Shown here: in pieces, positions 37,839-50,194 of the stretch
Numbering within the stretch: position 1 is the first letter of the stretch
How the letters are laid out: every line of letters begins with the position of its first letter
NCBI GenBank assembly: GCA_030063045.1
Contig: JAQSEB010000021.1
Location: 62,001 to 126,000 of the forward strand
Reading direction: 5' to 3'
DNA: 64,000 bases
From: Pratylenchus scribneri
Lineage: Eukaryota > Nematoda > Chromadorea > Rhabditida > Pratylenchidae
Notes under the pieces: model-generated
Told to the model about the DNA's origin: nothing
Databases searched by the model: none
What the model saw: the letters and a program-made list of their open reading frames with translations, nothing else
Made by a program: the position numbers and the translations under genes

Positions 37839-38970
37839 ATTTGGTTGAATGGGAAATGAAATCGAATGAATTGAAGAATGCTTAAATGAATTTTATCTGC
37901 GAAAAATTTGAAATAAATATAGTAATTATTACTAATAAAAATGGATGTTTCGATTCAATTAATTATGGCAATTGTATTTTTTTAATTAAATAAATCATCA
38001 AATCATTGGATTTTGAATAAATAAAATTAAGTATTAAAATTTAATATTTATTTTTATTAAAATTTAAGATGTAAGAGGATTCTAGACAAAAAGAACTGAA
38101 CAATAAGAAATTTTTGAATTATCATTCGAAAAATAATTAAAAGCAGAATGTTGAATTTTTTTTGAAACTTACAATTTCCTGTTTCCTGATAAAAGCCTAT
38201 TCGTAAAATTTTGAAAATTATCTTTAAATAATTTCCTAATTTTAGCTGTGTAAATATTAAAAATTCCAATTAAATTCAACATTGAATAATCTACAACAGG
38301 CATGACCACGGCTACAATTTTCCTATAGCCGTAGCCGTTTTAGCCGTGGCTATTACATAGCCGTAGCCGCCCGTAGCCGCCTATTTTTTGAAATTTTATA
38401 GCCGTAGCCGTCCGCGGCTAGCCGCGGTTAGCCGTATTTTAGAAAAAAATTTTTTTGGTCAAAAAAATTTTTATAAAATAGTCCAGAAAAGAAAAAATAG
38501 GCAAAAAATTATCCCGCTGGGAAAAATTTGCAAATTATTTACCAAAAATTTTAAAATAATGGCAAAAATTTGTAAATAAAAAAAATAATAAATATTGATG
38601 GAGGGAATTTTAAGAAAAGTTCTTTAAAAAATAGAAAATTTGTGGATGGCGGCTATCCCGCGGCTAACCGCGGCTATGGGTTTATAGCCGTTAGCCGCCC
38701 TTTAGCCGTCAAATTTTCAAAATTTGTAGCCGTTAGCCGCCCGTAGCCGCGGCTAACCGCGGCTAACCGCGGCTTAGCCGTAGCCGTGGTCATGCCTGAT
38801 CTACAAATTGGGTGGTCATGGGCCACACAAACACAAAGAATAAAAATCCCTAATTTATACTAAAAACAGCTTTACAAATATTTAAATGGGATATGTGTGG
38901 TCAAATTGTGAGGATATTTAAATTCTCTGCGAAAATGGATATTCAAATTAAATTTTAAATATTCTTTAAA
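37839..38970. other. intergenic region with one MITE copy
   Basis: AAATAAATA/AATAAAAAT at 37911-37942 are probable polyadenylation signals of cathepsin L. The rest is AT-rich, apart from the 502-bp hAT MITE at 38297-38798. The 164 bases after it are the likely promoter/leader of the small secreted peptide gene. Confidence 0.55.
38297..38798. mobile_element. hAT-type foldback MITE, copy 1
   Basis: The ends are CAGGCATGACCACGGCTAC and its perfect inverse GTAGCCGTGGTCATGCCTG. The 8-bp duplication ATCTACAA lies at 38289-38296 and 38799-38806. Both sub-terminal arms are built from GCCGTAGCCGCGGCTA-type motifs around an AT-rich centre, so the element can fold on itself. It has no transposase. It differs by a few bases from copies 2 (39127-39629) and 3 (52552-53053). 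Confidence 0.92.
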
Positions 38971-40200
38971 ATGATAAAATTTCTCCTAATTAACTTATTT
39001 CTTGGAATTTTAATGATTTCCACTTGTGTAATGCCAAAATCGTTATCAATTGCCCAAAAAGATGAATTGTTAAAAAACAATGCCGCTGGAGACAAATTTT
39101 TGCCAGAATCGAATAATAATAATAATCAGGCATGACCACGGCTACAATTTTTCTATAGCCGTAGCCGTTTTAGCCGTGGCTATTTCATAGCCGTAGCCGC
39201 CCGTAGCCGCCTATTTTTTGAAATTTTATAGCCGTAGCCGCCCGCGGCTAGCCGCGGTTAGCCGTATTTTAGAAAAAAATTTTTTTGATCAAAATAATTT
39301 TGAAAAAATAGTCCAGAAAAGAAAAAATAGGCAAAAAATTATCCCGCTGGGAAAAATTTGCAAATTATTTACCAAAAATTTTAAAATAATGTCAAAAATT
39401 TGTAAATTAAAAAAAAAATAAATATTGATGGAGGGAATTTTAAGAAAAGTTCTTTAAAAAAATAGAAAATTTGTGGATGGCGGCTATCCCGCGGCTAACC
39501 GCGGCTATGGGTTTATAGCCGTTAGCCGCCCTTTAGCCGTCAAATTTTCAAAATTTGTAGCCGTTAGCCGCCCGTAGCCGCGGCTAGCCGCGGTTAACCG
39601 CGGCTTAGCCGTAGCCGTGGTCATGCCTGATAATAATAAAATTGTCCGCCGAAGGAAAAGAATGTTTTCTCCGATACAGCCACAACCATACAAAAGTACT
39701 GTCCCTACTATGCCACAAGCGCTTCAATTTTCCGGGCAACCCTTCTCCATGCAAAAATTCCCTTCAATGCAGTGGAATAGTGGCTCCTCTGTGCTACCAC
39801 AACCCCCGCGATATGGTAATTTTTATTTATTTAATGCGAATTTTTTATCCTCAAACTTTATGCACTCCTGCCAAAAACGAAATTAACAAAAATGCAGTAA
39901 AATTTTGGGCTTACTTGTAAATTCTAGAATTTAACCCTCATCAGGACTCGGGTGGATGAATATTGTGCTAAAAAAATTTTTGCTTGTGGAGGCAAATTTT
40001 GGGAATATTTTTTATTCTAAAAATTGATAATTTCTCTTTGGGCATTTTTAAATTCTTATATTAAAATTTTATTTATTTTAGATCCTAACCAAATGTTGGC
40101 TTCATTTAACCAATTATTTAAACAAATGAATGGAGGTGGCTCTCAAAATGCTCCAAAACCATCGCCACAACATGTGAATGACCTAATCCTTGCTCCATAG
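38971..40200 (+). pseudogene. small secreted peptide precursor, broken by a MITE
   Basis: The ATG at 38971 opens a strong signal peptide (MIKFLLINLFLGILMISTCV). After 52 codons ending in five Asn, a 503-bp hAT MITE (39127-39629) interrupts the frame and gives a stop (39133) three codons into the element. Beyond the MITE and its second target copy the same frame resumes at 39638 with KIVRRRKRMF and a proline/glutamine-rich segment. It then splices at 39815 to 40082 and ends at 40198-40200. Without the insertion the product would be 150 residues. The RRRKR site looks like a proprotein convertase site, suggesting a peptide hormone or secreted effector precursor; the family is not recognised. As it stands only a ~54-residue stub can be made. 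No GT precedes the stop to allow the element to be spliced out. Confidence 0.75.
39127..39629. mobile_element. hAT-type foldback MITE, copy 2, inside a coding exon
   Basis: It has the same ends as copy 1. The 8-bp duplication is ATAATAAT (39119-39126 and 39630-39637), which lies in the Asn-repeat codons of the host gene. It is only 328 bp from copy 1 and closely resembles copy 3, so insertion was recent. Confidence 0.93.
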
Positions 40201-40904
40201 AAATATGAAAAGATTATCCAAAAAATATAATAAACACACGATATTATTGTAAAATTAATATTAAAAATTTTGTTTTTCTAGAAATTAATTAGCATTTTCT
40301 TCAAAAGCATTACAATTAATTAGGATGAGGACAAAATGATAGAGAAGGATAATATAGCAAAAAGGAAATGATAAACATTTTTAAAATTCGGTTTTAGTCT
40401 AAATATTGGTTTACATAAAATTTAATTATTAAAGTAACTATCCCACACTTACATAAGAAATTTGATTTAATTTTTCATAAAATAACGAAAAAATCAAACA
40501 AAAATTAAAACTTAAATATCATCATTTTCTAAACCTTTTTTTAACCAAAGAGAGAAATTCCCAATAAAATTGGTTTCGCAGTATATCAATTTAAATTAAT
40601 GAAATTGTGTAAATTTTATTCCAAATATTGTCGTTTTCGAAACTTTGAATTTATTTCAAATTGAAAAATGCATTTGCTTGTATCGAAATTTTTAAAGAAA
40701 AAAGTGATATTTCGTTGAATTTATTTCCAAAAATGAAATTATTCGTTCATCCAACTGTCCCAATAATTCATTCATCAATATTTGACTGACGACCGGATTT
40801 CTCACTCGAAACATGGAAAATCTGAATTAAAAAGGTGTGTTTGAATTAATTTATGTTCGAAATAAGCAAACCCCATTAGCATCAATTTCGAGGCTAAGAC
40901 GCCC
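40201..40904. other. intergenic region, no gene seen
   Basis: AT-rich spacer after the peptide gene; ATAATAAAC at 40228 may be its polyadenylation signal. No conserved frame or repeat is seen until the satellite starts at about 40905. Confidence 0.5.
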
Positions 40905-42001
40905 GCCTGTTCTGATTTTAATAATTCCGCCTGTTCTGATCTAATAATTCCGCCTGTTCTGATTTTAATAATTCCGCCTGTTCTGATTTTAATAATTCCG
41001 CCTGTTCTGATTTTAATAATTCCGCCTATTCTGATTTTAATAATTCCGCCTGTTCTGATTTTAATAATTCCGCCTGTTCTGATTTTAATAATTCCGCCTA
41101 TTCTGATTTTAATAATTCCGCCTGTTCTGATTTTAATAATTCCGCCTGTTCTGATTTTAATAATTCCGCCTGTTCTGATTTTAATAATTCCGCCTGTTCT
41201 GATTTTAATAATTCCGCCTGTTCTGATTTTAATAATTCCGCCTGTTCTGATTTTAATAATTCCGCCTGTTCTGATTTTAATAATTCCGCCTGTTCTGATT
41301 TTAATAATTCCGCCTGTTCTGATTTTAATAATTCCGCCTGTTCTGATTTTAATAATTCCGCCTGTTCTGATTTTAATAATTCCGCCTGTTCTGATTTTAA
41401 TAATTCCGCCTGTTCTGATTTTAATAATTCCGCCTATTCTGATTTTAATAATTCCGCCTGTTCTGATTTTAATAATTCCGCCTGTTCTGATTTTAATAAT
41501 TCCGCCTGTTCTGATTTTAATAATTCCGCCTATTCTGATTTTAATAATTCCGCCTGTTCTGATTTTAATAATTCCGCCTGTTCTGATTTTAATAATTCCG
41601 CCTGTTCTGATTTTAATAATTCCGCCTGTTCTGATTTTAATAATTCCGCCTGTTCTGATTTTAATAATTCCGCCTGTTCTGATTTTAATAATTCCGCCTG
41701 TTCTGATTTTAATAATTCCGCCTATTCTGATTTTAATAATTCCGCCTGTTCTGATTTTAATAATTCCGCCTGTTCTGATTTTAATAATTCCGCCTGTTCT
41801 GATTTTAATAATTCCGCCTGTTCTGATTTTAATAATTCCGCCTGTTCTGATTTTAATAATTCCGCCTGTTCTGATTTTAATAATTCCGCCTGTTCTGATT
41901 TTAATAATTCCGCCTATTCTGATTTTAATAATTCCGCCTGTTCTGATTTTAATAATTCCGCCTATTCTGATTTTAATAATTCCGCCTGTTCTGATTTTAT
42001 T
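40905..42001 (+). repeat. 24-bp satellite array, about 45 copies
   Basis: Near-perfect tandem copies of TTCCGCCTGTTCTGATTTTA + ATAA run for about 1.1 kb. The commonest variant is a single G-to-A change (CCTATTCTG), seen at about seven copies with spacings that are multiples of 24. Homogeneity implies recent expansion. Degenerate, inverted pieces (AACAGGCGGAATTAATT, AATAGGCGGAATTA) lie at 44630-44720 on the far side of the next gene. Confidence 0.97.
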
Positions 42002-42351
42002 AATACCATATTATATTCTGATTTATTAATTCAGCCAGTTTAATTGTTTTTTTTTCAATAACTGTTTTAGATTTGAAAATTAACAACATTCTCTAATGGC
42101 ATTTTCTTGGTAAAAGTCATCAATAAAGAAAAGAATGTCCGATTACCGATTCATATGACTTATTGAGACCCGAAAAATCCCATAAACAAATTTTGAAAAT
42201 TAAAAGTAATATATCTTCGAGGTCAGTAGACCAGCAGAGGGTTGCCTAAATTTCATATCATTTTTTTTCTATTTTTAGTTTTCTAAATCTGTTAATTCAG
42301 GTTCAAAATCTTTTCCGAAAATATTGCAATAATGAGAAGATTATATTGCCA
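42002..42351 (+). promoter_or_regulatory. upstream region and probable leader of the CBM48-like gene
   Basis: AT-rich sequence without repeats. CTGTTAATTCAG at 42289-42300 is a good splice acceptor 51 bases before the first in-frame ATG (42352), so the gene may begin by trans-splicing or have an unseen upstream exon. The frame is open from 42302, so a few extra codons could belong to the protein. Confidence 0.4.
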
Positions 42352-44428
42352 ATGAATGCATTGGCTCCCGAATTGGCTTCAGTCTATGGTGCGGCAATCA
42401 AAGCAGCTTATGGGACTTTCGAAAAGAGTGGAAATGAAATGCCAAAATGCTTGACCAAGGCAATTGTTCCAAACTATGCATTCCGTGAAATTTATGGCAA
42501 AATCAATGATAATTATTCACCACATTTGCCCTCGATCCAATTTGGACAACAAATTCCAACCAAATCAATTCAAATAGGTGGAAATTCATATACGAATCTT
42601 ACATTGGTGAATTTTGTTAATAATTATAATTATGAACTTTAAATTAATAAATTCAGCATGAACAATATGGCAATGGAAATAATGACAAGGAAATAATAAA
42701 TGATGATTTGGAATTGAAAAAATGCATTAAAAGGTGATTTTAAAACTGAATTTATGTAAAATATTCCATTAAGATTCAAACAGTATGATTCGGATGTGAT
42801 TCGCCTGAAACAGGAGCAAATAGAATATGAGAAAAAACGAAAAGAAGAAAGACGATTAAAAGCTCAAAAAAGACAAAGGGAATTGGAGGAAAAGAAACAG
42901 CAACAGGAAGAAGCTATTAAAAAGGCGGCAACAGCAGAGGAATTGGCGAATAAACAAAAATTGATTGAGGAGAATAATAAAAAGAAGATAAATCTAGAGG
43001 GAATCGAAATCATTAGTGTGCTTGACATGGCTGGAAGAGAAAATGAGCAGAAAAAATTGTCGAAATTGCCTTTGGAACAAGCAGATGAAGTTGTTGCGCC
43101 CGATTCTAACATTGTTGATGTGTTATTCGAATTCAAATGTGAAAACAGGAAAACAGATAAGGCCATTTTCCTCGCTGTAAGTTATTATTATTTATTTCAT
43201 TATATAACTTGTCCACTTTTGACTATAAAGTAGCCATAGCCATAAAAATAGTCTTTAAAGAAGGCTAGATAATTGAATTTAAAAATCATTATCTGAACGT
43301 CAATTATTAGTTAATTAAAAATTAGAATCCTAAGAAGATCAACAATAATCAATCATTATCCTCCGACAAGGAAATTTCTTTTGTCGTGTAATTAATACAA
43401 ATTATTAGGTTTTTTTGATTCTGATAGACAAATGAAAAATTTTTGATAGTCAAATAATGAATAAACTGGTTAATAAATCTGCAACAATTTGAAATTTTAT
43501 CATGTTAAATTTTTTCAGGGTTCTTGGGACAATTGGATTGTTAATATTCCAATGAAATATTCGCAATTTACAAATTCATTTTTGGCTGTTTTGTCTCTTC
43601 CAATTTCAAAAGGTAGTACAGATTCTTTATAATATTTATAGAATTTTTAGAAGAATATGTCTATGCATTTATGACGACTCCAAAACGGAAACAAAATAAG
43701 AAATTCAAACTTTTGGGGGGAGTTAATTTTGTCAAACTGAATTCCACGATACAAATTGACAATCAAAATTCATCATGGACAGAAAATAAAGAATTGGTTA
43801 TTTTTATTATTGAACATTATTATTTATATGTTAATTTAGTTGCAAAAACTATTTACAGTGGATAGTTTCATGGTCGAGTTGGTAAATTACATGAAAAACA
43901 ATGATAAAGTGGTGGGTTTTAAATGGAATTCCAAAAATATATTATTTTTTAAAAGGATTTCTCGGAAGAATATATTGATGAAATTAAACAAAAATATTTG
44001 GAAATTCGGAATGCACTCTCATTGCAAATTAGTTCTCAACAAGTGGAGGCATTGATTGATGAAGCTGGTCGAGCCCATACTTATTTAGAAATAATTGTTT
44101 TAATTCTACATGATTGGGCATTTATCGAAGAATAAAGTTCTGCTTTGAAGGTAAGTATTTTTTAGTAGAATCGTAATTAATGTTGTGGAATTATTAATTA
44201 TTTTAGAAATGCAAAAATGCCAAGACGATTCGCGTTGAATTCATGAATAAATTGCAACAATTTGCGATGAGCAAAAAAGAGGCCATTCATCAATTTAAAT
44301 ACACATTCTGTCACTCATTGTTGAACGAATGCCATCAAATAGGTCTGAAATGTGAATCATCAGAGGAGATTCAGCAATTGAATGCCTTCTTAAATGCCGA
44401 TTTTACGCATATGGGTCCCTCTATTTGA
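42352..44428 (+). CDS. coiled-coil protein with CBM48/AMPK-beta-like domain, in-frame stop
   Basis: Exons 42352-42606, 42657-42733, 42774-43176, 43519-43612, 43651-43796, 43840-43911 and 43956-44135 join in phase to 408 residues ending in TAA (44133-44135). Residues ~115-175 form a Lys/Glu/Gln-rich coiled coil (EKKRKEERRLKAQKRQREL). Near residues 230-300 an early-set domain resembles glycogen-binding CBM48 modules (VLFEFKC...AIFLAGSWDNWIVNIPM...EEYVYAFM); GSWDNW is the hallmark. After the TAA the same frame continues five codons to a good donor (AAG|GTAAGT, 44150). It splices in phase to 44207-44428, which encodes 73 more residues with a helical look. The stop may therefore be a premature nonsense mutation or an error, or the last exon is unused. 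Role unknown; glycogen or starch-related binding is inferred from the domain only. Confidence 0.65.
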
Positions 44429-47400
44429 AGAAAACAAAAATTTCACATAATTAAAAATGCATATTTCATCCTTTACAAATTTAAAATTCATTTTTCTAAA
44501 CAAAATTACATTCATTATCTTTTATTTTATATAATTGAAATATTACACATGGATAAATTGTTTTACATGCAATAATGTTTATTTTAATCCTATTTTCATT
44601 TTTATTTTGGATTAATTAACAGATCGGAAACAGGCGGAATTAATTTAGAATTCGGGTGGCTTTTTTTGAGGCAAATAGGCGGAATTATCTTGAAGAAGAA
44701 GTAAATAGACGGATTTAATTCACAATGATATTTTAGAGGTCATTTACATAAAAACGATAACAAACCCATAGTTTTTTCATAAATAAAAATGTCCAAAATA
44801 TTATTTTCAAATTTTTTACTATTTTAAAATTAATTAAGTACAATACAATAATTTAAACGAAATGAAACATGATTTTTTCCTCATTTCAAATTTCTTAAGG
44901 CAAGAAATTGAGGAATAATATGGAAAAAACTGGTTTTCAATTTAAAGAACTTTTCCATTCTGTCGATAATTGAGCCCATTCCTTTCGTTTCCCATTTCTC
45001 ACAACAACAATTTATTTTTGGGTTTGTCGTCTTCAGACAATTTATTTGCTGGCTGAATTTAAAAATGATTTTTATTAATGCATTATTTCATGTAGAATTT
45101 ATAAATTAAATGCTTTAAATTTTATAGAATAAAATAAATTTTACAATTTTTTGCGAAACTTTATTTGTTGGCCAAATTTTTTTGTGCACATTAAAATCGA
45201 TTCTTTTCAAACTTCCATTTTCTTTCCTATTCCCCAATTCCCAAACAAATAAAGGACAAGGAGAGTGCCATGGCCCTAAAAGTAAGCCCATGGGCCGGCT
45301 GCTCCCTAAAAAAGCAAAGCATCCGCCACAATGTCCACAGACACAGATTCATTTGGGCAAATTGGCAATGTCTTTTGACAATATCTTTCCCTCTGCTTTT
45401 ATTTTTCCATTTTTATTTTTAAAAAATCCTCTGTCATAAAATTGAGTTTAAAAAATTAAAATTTCGAAGATTTCCTTTTAAAAAATGGAAAACAAATTCC
45501 CATTGATTTTTCCACCTAACAAAATAGTGGCAAAAGCCATAGAAATAATATATGGGCCCTTCAGCAAAGGAGAGCTAAGCAACTTCAATGCAAAGAGTAT
45601 GGCATAGGCCAATATGGGAAGGGCCTCTCAAAAAGTGACAATAGAATTTTTGAATGGCGGCTTTATCCTCCCTTTTCGTGGCCAATTCTTCCCCTTCTCC
45701 TCTGACTCAAGTTTCCTAGGCAACCACAAAACTAACCGTCACCATCCATCCAATGTTCCCTTTGCATTTTATCAATCTAGAATCTACCTATTCTGAATGA
45801 ATGCACCTTTTTTATCCATCCATTCATTGGATGTCCCCACTTTTCCATACTTTCCACTTTCTTTATTGTAGAAAATGAATGAAGACAAGCGCGAAAAAAC
45901 ATAAACACCAACCAACCCAGTCAATCCTCTTCCAAGAGTCTTGGCCCTTTTTACTTTTATATAAAATCCTTCCAGCCAGCCGCCGGAGCACTCTTCGATT
46001 TTCACCCACTGCGCCACCCCCCTTCCTCCATTTTTCCACCCTTTTCATTGGACAAATCCTCCTTCATTCTTCATTCATGTTTAATTGATGTTCTCGACTA
46101 CCTTTTTATTTAGCACTTGAGAAGAGTGATGTTTTCCCCCTTTGTTTGTCGCTTTGCCAAAATAGAACCCTAAAATTTCTTCTACATTTTGTAAAATTAA
46201 ATACAAGATTGTACGAAAAAAATATACACTCAAATTTTTAAATCATTTTTCATATTCATCATAAATAGGCTACACGAATTTTGCGTACTCTGATTGGTCC
46301 AAGTTTTGCCCCATTTTTTGCTCATAATTTTTTGCAATTTTAAATCAAATCAACAAATCTTTTTCTATCAATATCAATTCATCTTCATCCCTTTTATGGA
46401 TATAAAAATGGTACCAAATTTGCTTACAAATTTGCTTAAAGCCAATCCTCTAAAATCGATTTTGTCTCAATTTCTTGACATTTAATTAATTTATTCTAAA
46501 ATGTCGCACCTTTCTTTCAATTACCTATGAAAAATGAATCATAATTCAAAAAATATGTTTGTATTTTAATGTTTATTTTTTATATTTTAGGGTCGCAAAT
46601 TATTATTTTCTATCATTCATTTTATTCTACAATTTTTAAAAATTTTATATGGGAATGGTAAAAAAAGCATTTTTCCAATATTTCCCAACATTTAATACAA
46701 ATTTTATGGCCGATTGGCACGAGAAAAGAATCGTAAAATTCGGGGATTGACGAATGCTCTGACCAAAAATGTTTTTATATTGCGCAAATCGAATGGCAAA
46801 TAAATGGGAGAAAAATCATAAATTTATATTTTGCAGGAATTATTCCCTCCATTCTATTGAAATGCCAAAAATTCCTCCTCAAATTTGTTGTTTATTCCAT
46901 CATATTTCCTTTTCTTTTCATTTAATTTAAGATCAATTTGGATTGATCGACAATTTCGTGTGCGCGAATGTGATGTGAGAAGCAGAACGTCGCACTAAAC
47001 AATTCTTTTTTTATTGCCTTTCCACCAATTTCCCCAATGCGCGCAAATTCGCCAAACACACGTGAACGCTCATTCTTCGCGCAACCATCGGTCCTAATTC
47101 TTTTTTACGTCTTCCACCAATTTTCTTATACAAATTCCCTCCGTGTTCATCCATCTCCTTCCAATCCATCCATCCATGTTCGTCTTTATTCGTTCTCCCA
47201 TGTCTTTGACAATTAATTCCTTCGACTATATTATTCGATTCTTTTTTGTTCAAATGACATCGAAAATTCAGAAACTAATTTTACCAAAAAATGAATTAAA
47301 AAATTTCCTATCAAATTAAATTTTTAATTTTATTTTCAACATTTAAAATTGTATTTTTTTATTTAATTTTTAATATTTTTTTTAAATTTTTAATTTTAAA

Positions 47401-47763
47401 ATGTAAATTTATATTTTCTATTTTTTCAAACTACGATAATTTATTCCATCTTTTCCCCCCATTATTAATTCATTTTTGTGCCTCCTAAATTTCATGTGTA
47501 TGTTTTTTTGGAACACACCTTTTTTGAATCGTTTTCATTATATTTTGAATTGAATAAGCAAAAGAAAAGGATTTTTGATGAATAATTATTTGTTGAATGC
47601 ATTAAGGAAGAAATGAAATAATTCAATTGCATAATGCAAAGAATAATTCCAATTTCCTAATTCATTTTTTTCAATTCCTTTTTTTTCTATTTTCCTTATT
47701 GAGTCATTTTTGTCATTTTTTTTTTGATAAAAATTTCCAAATTTCAGCAAAAAATTTAAAATA
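44429..47763. other. 3.3-kb intergenic region, no gene seen
   Basis: Degenerate inverted pieces of the 24-bp satellite lie at 44630-44720. The rest is AT-rich with pyrimidine tracts, short homopolymers and several open frames up to 85 codons that lack splice context or recognisable motifs. No tRNA or rRNA was recognised. The last ~100 bases hold a pyrimidine tract and ATTTCAG (47741-47747), a likely trans-splice acceptor of the next gene. Confidence 0.5.
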
Positions 47764-49048
47764 ATGCATCGAGGGGGGCATGAGTTACGGCCTGGCTTGT
47801 TCGACGAGGAGCAGGCACTTTATGGGCCATTTTTTGGCCAACTCGGCGTTACCGCCTCAATGGCTTTTGCAGCTGCTGGCGCCGCATATGCAACGGCAAA
47901 AGTTGGATTTAAAAATTACAAGAGATATTACAATTAATTAAGAGAAAACATTTTTGTCGACAAATGTGAATTCTTTTGAATAACGGTTTAACAAGCAATT
48001 TTCACCATGTAAACCATTTAGCTTATTTGTAGATCAAATTGAGACGCATCGATTCATAAATATAGTTTGACTGATTTGGCATGAAATAAGTGAATTTTAA
48101 GCAAAAGCTGAAAAAAGGTTTTAAATGGTTTCCTCATTCAGGTTTAGACCAAATCAGACAAACTTTATATGAATTAACGCTTCTCAATTAGCTCTTCAAA
48201 TATGCAAATCGACAGCTGATAATCACTCCCCAAACCATTATAAGCTTGTCAACAAAAAAATGCAATTTTGTTGACAAAGAATTTAAATTTGTCGACAAAA
48301 AAATGAGCCCCCATTAATTAATAAGAATAGAAATTGGAGTAATTGATAATGACAGTTGAACCGAGAAATGATAAATAAATATTGTAATAAAATTTTTAAA
48401 AAGAAAAATATCTTTCAACCATGGTCAATTTGTTAAAAAAATATTAACATGTAATTTTAATTTTAAATAATACACATAAATATATGAAAAAAATAAATTT
48501 ATCATAATTAATTTAAATAAATTTATTCTGAATCATTTTGCTTGAAGGTTGGCACGGCAATGTCAATGATGTGCATTAAAAAGCCGGATATGTTCATGAA
48601 GGGGATTATCCCGGTGGTGATGGCCAGTGTCAACGTCATTTATGGACTTGTTTTGGCAGTCATCATTTCTGGCAAAGTTGGAGTTGGCGGCAAAGATTAT
48701 AAAATCTATGAGGGATTTGCCCATTTTGGAGCTGGACTGGTCTGCGGATTGAGTGCCCTTGGCGGTGGTTATGCCGTCGGATATTCTGGTATTTTTGCTA
48801 ATTTTTCAAAATTTTTTAAAACTTTTTTTACTTCAAAATTATAAAAATTATTATTAAATTAATTTTCAAAAAATTTAAAAATTTTGTTGACAGTTTAAAT
48901 AATAATTTCCATTATTTTAGGCTATTATAGTATTTTGGCATTGGCAAAACAACCAAAAATTTTCATTGGAATGGTTTTGATCCAGGCATTTGCCAGTGTA
49001 CTTGGCCTATATGGAATGCTAGTGGGACTAACAATGTTGGCAACATAG
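47764..49048 (+). CDS. V-ATPase proteolipid (subunit c-like) lacking the TM4 glutamate
   Basis: Three exons (47764-47901, 48548-48788, 48921-49048) join in phase to 168 residues with four membrane helices, the size and layout of the V-ATPase 16-kDa proteolipid. Recognisable blocks are [60 protein letters not shown] and [20 protein letters not shown] + GLYG. In working c subunits the last block reads FAEVLGLYG, and that glutamate carries protons through the membrane ring. Here the codon is AGT (Ser), and I see no replacement acid in helix 2 or 4. It is either a paralogue with a structural or regulatory role, or a non-functional copy. All splice sites and the frame are intact. A palindromic element fills intron 1. 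Confidence 0.85.
47949..48303. mobile_element. palindromic element with GTCGACAAA ends, copy 1
   Basis: TTTTTGTCGACAAATGTGAA and ACGGTTTAACAAGC on the left mirror AAACCATTATAAGCTTGTC and TAAATTTGTCGACAAAAAAA on the right. The centre contains ATCAAATTGAGACGCATCG. A second copy lies at 50195-50545. Both are members of the GATGCGTC box superfamily. Confidence 0.7.
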
Positions 49049-49530
49049 AATAAAAATATACAAATAATATAAAATTGATGGCCCAATCCATGATAAATTT
49101 GCAATTTTCCCTGACTCAGAAAAACCCAATTTTTCTATCATTGTTTTCATTGTATTTCTACATTTATTTAGCCTTTTTATTATTTAAATAAATGAAAATA
49201 AAAAAAAAATGATGTATTTTAAACACATTCCTATGGAAATTTAAAAGGATTCACCATAATCAAAATGCATCCAAATTCTAAAATAAAATTTTTATTCTAA
49301 TATATGATTTAAATTTTTTAACTAAATATGGCACTAAAGCGTAGGTGGCCTATTTTATGTGAAATATTTATTTTTCATAAAATTTTTATATCTTCATTTT
49401 TATAATCCAATAAAATAGAAAAAATTTATTCAGAAATCAATTCGTCATTCTTTATAATAAGGAAAATTTAAAATTCAATACAGAAAAAGGTTTATTTTAA
49501 AAGTTAAGAAGATAGCAAAGAATGATTGGT

Positions 49531-49676
49531 ACGCGTTTTTCCGAAACGGCGCGATTTTCCGAAATCTTTATAATACACTATTTCCGCTAGATTCCTATGC
49601 TCCGAAGCCCATAAGCCCCTAGTCCCTAGCCCCTACTCTGATTTCGGAAAATCGCGCCGTTTCGGAAAAACGCGCC
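49531..49676. mobile_element. 146-bp hairpin MITE (CGCGTTTTTCCGAAACGGCG arms)
   Basis: The ~40-base left arm ACGCGTTTTTCCGAAACGGC + GCGATTTTCCGAAAT is followed after ~70 bases by its near-exact inverse ending AAAAACGCGCC. The loop reads CTATGCTCCGAAGCCCATAAG, a phrase also present at 62407-62430. Confidence 0.8.
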
Positions 49677-50194
49677 TCCACCGCAAAGAATGTGTTTTTT
49701 GACAAAGCAAATATCCATTTTCAATTGTTAGCAAATTTTTGTGTAAACTTTTAAATTTCGTCAACCACATAAAGACATCGCCTCCGAATAGGATTTTTAT
49801 CGATTTTGCACCAACATTAAAATGGGTTTATTTTTAGAAAAAAAATTTAAATTCGGGAAAAAATTAACAAAAAATGATAATAAACATTTTAAATTTGGGG
49901 GGATAAAATTAGTAAAAAAATAATAACAATTCCAATTCTATTGTTTAATTTTGGAAATTTTAATTCATTTTTTGTTAGGCCTGTACAAACATTTTCCTTT
50001 TCCATTGTTTTATTTCCCATAAAAGTGGGCTATTTAAATAAAAATGTTACAATAATATTTCAGTCATCTTATTTCAATTTTTAAAATATTTTTGGTTTCC
50101 TCATGAATTTGGTAATAAAATTCAGAAATTCTAATTTTATAAAAAAATTTTACAAATGTAAAAAATGATAAATTTATGGGTGCGCATTTTTTTT

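Noticed and set aside
38388..39421. Paired near-identical 63-67 codon frames ([20 protein letters not shown] type)
   Set aside because: They are encoded by the MITE copies themselves, lack conserved domains and arise from the GCCGCGGCTA-type repeats.
40905..42001. CRISPR-like array
   Set aside because: There are no unique spacers; it is a head-to-tail 24-bp satellite in a eukaryotic genome.
45182..46088. Possible small genes of 60-85 codons in the 44.4-47.8 kb spacer
   Set aside because: No signal peptide pattern, splice sites or family motif; composition is like the surrounding spacer.
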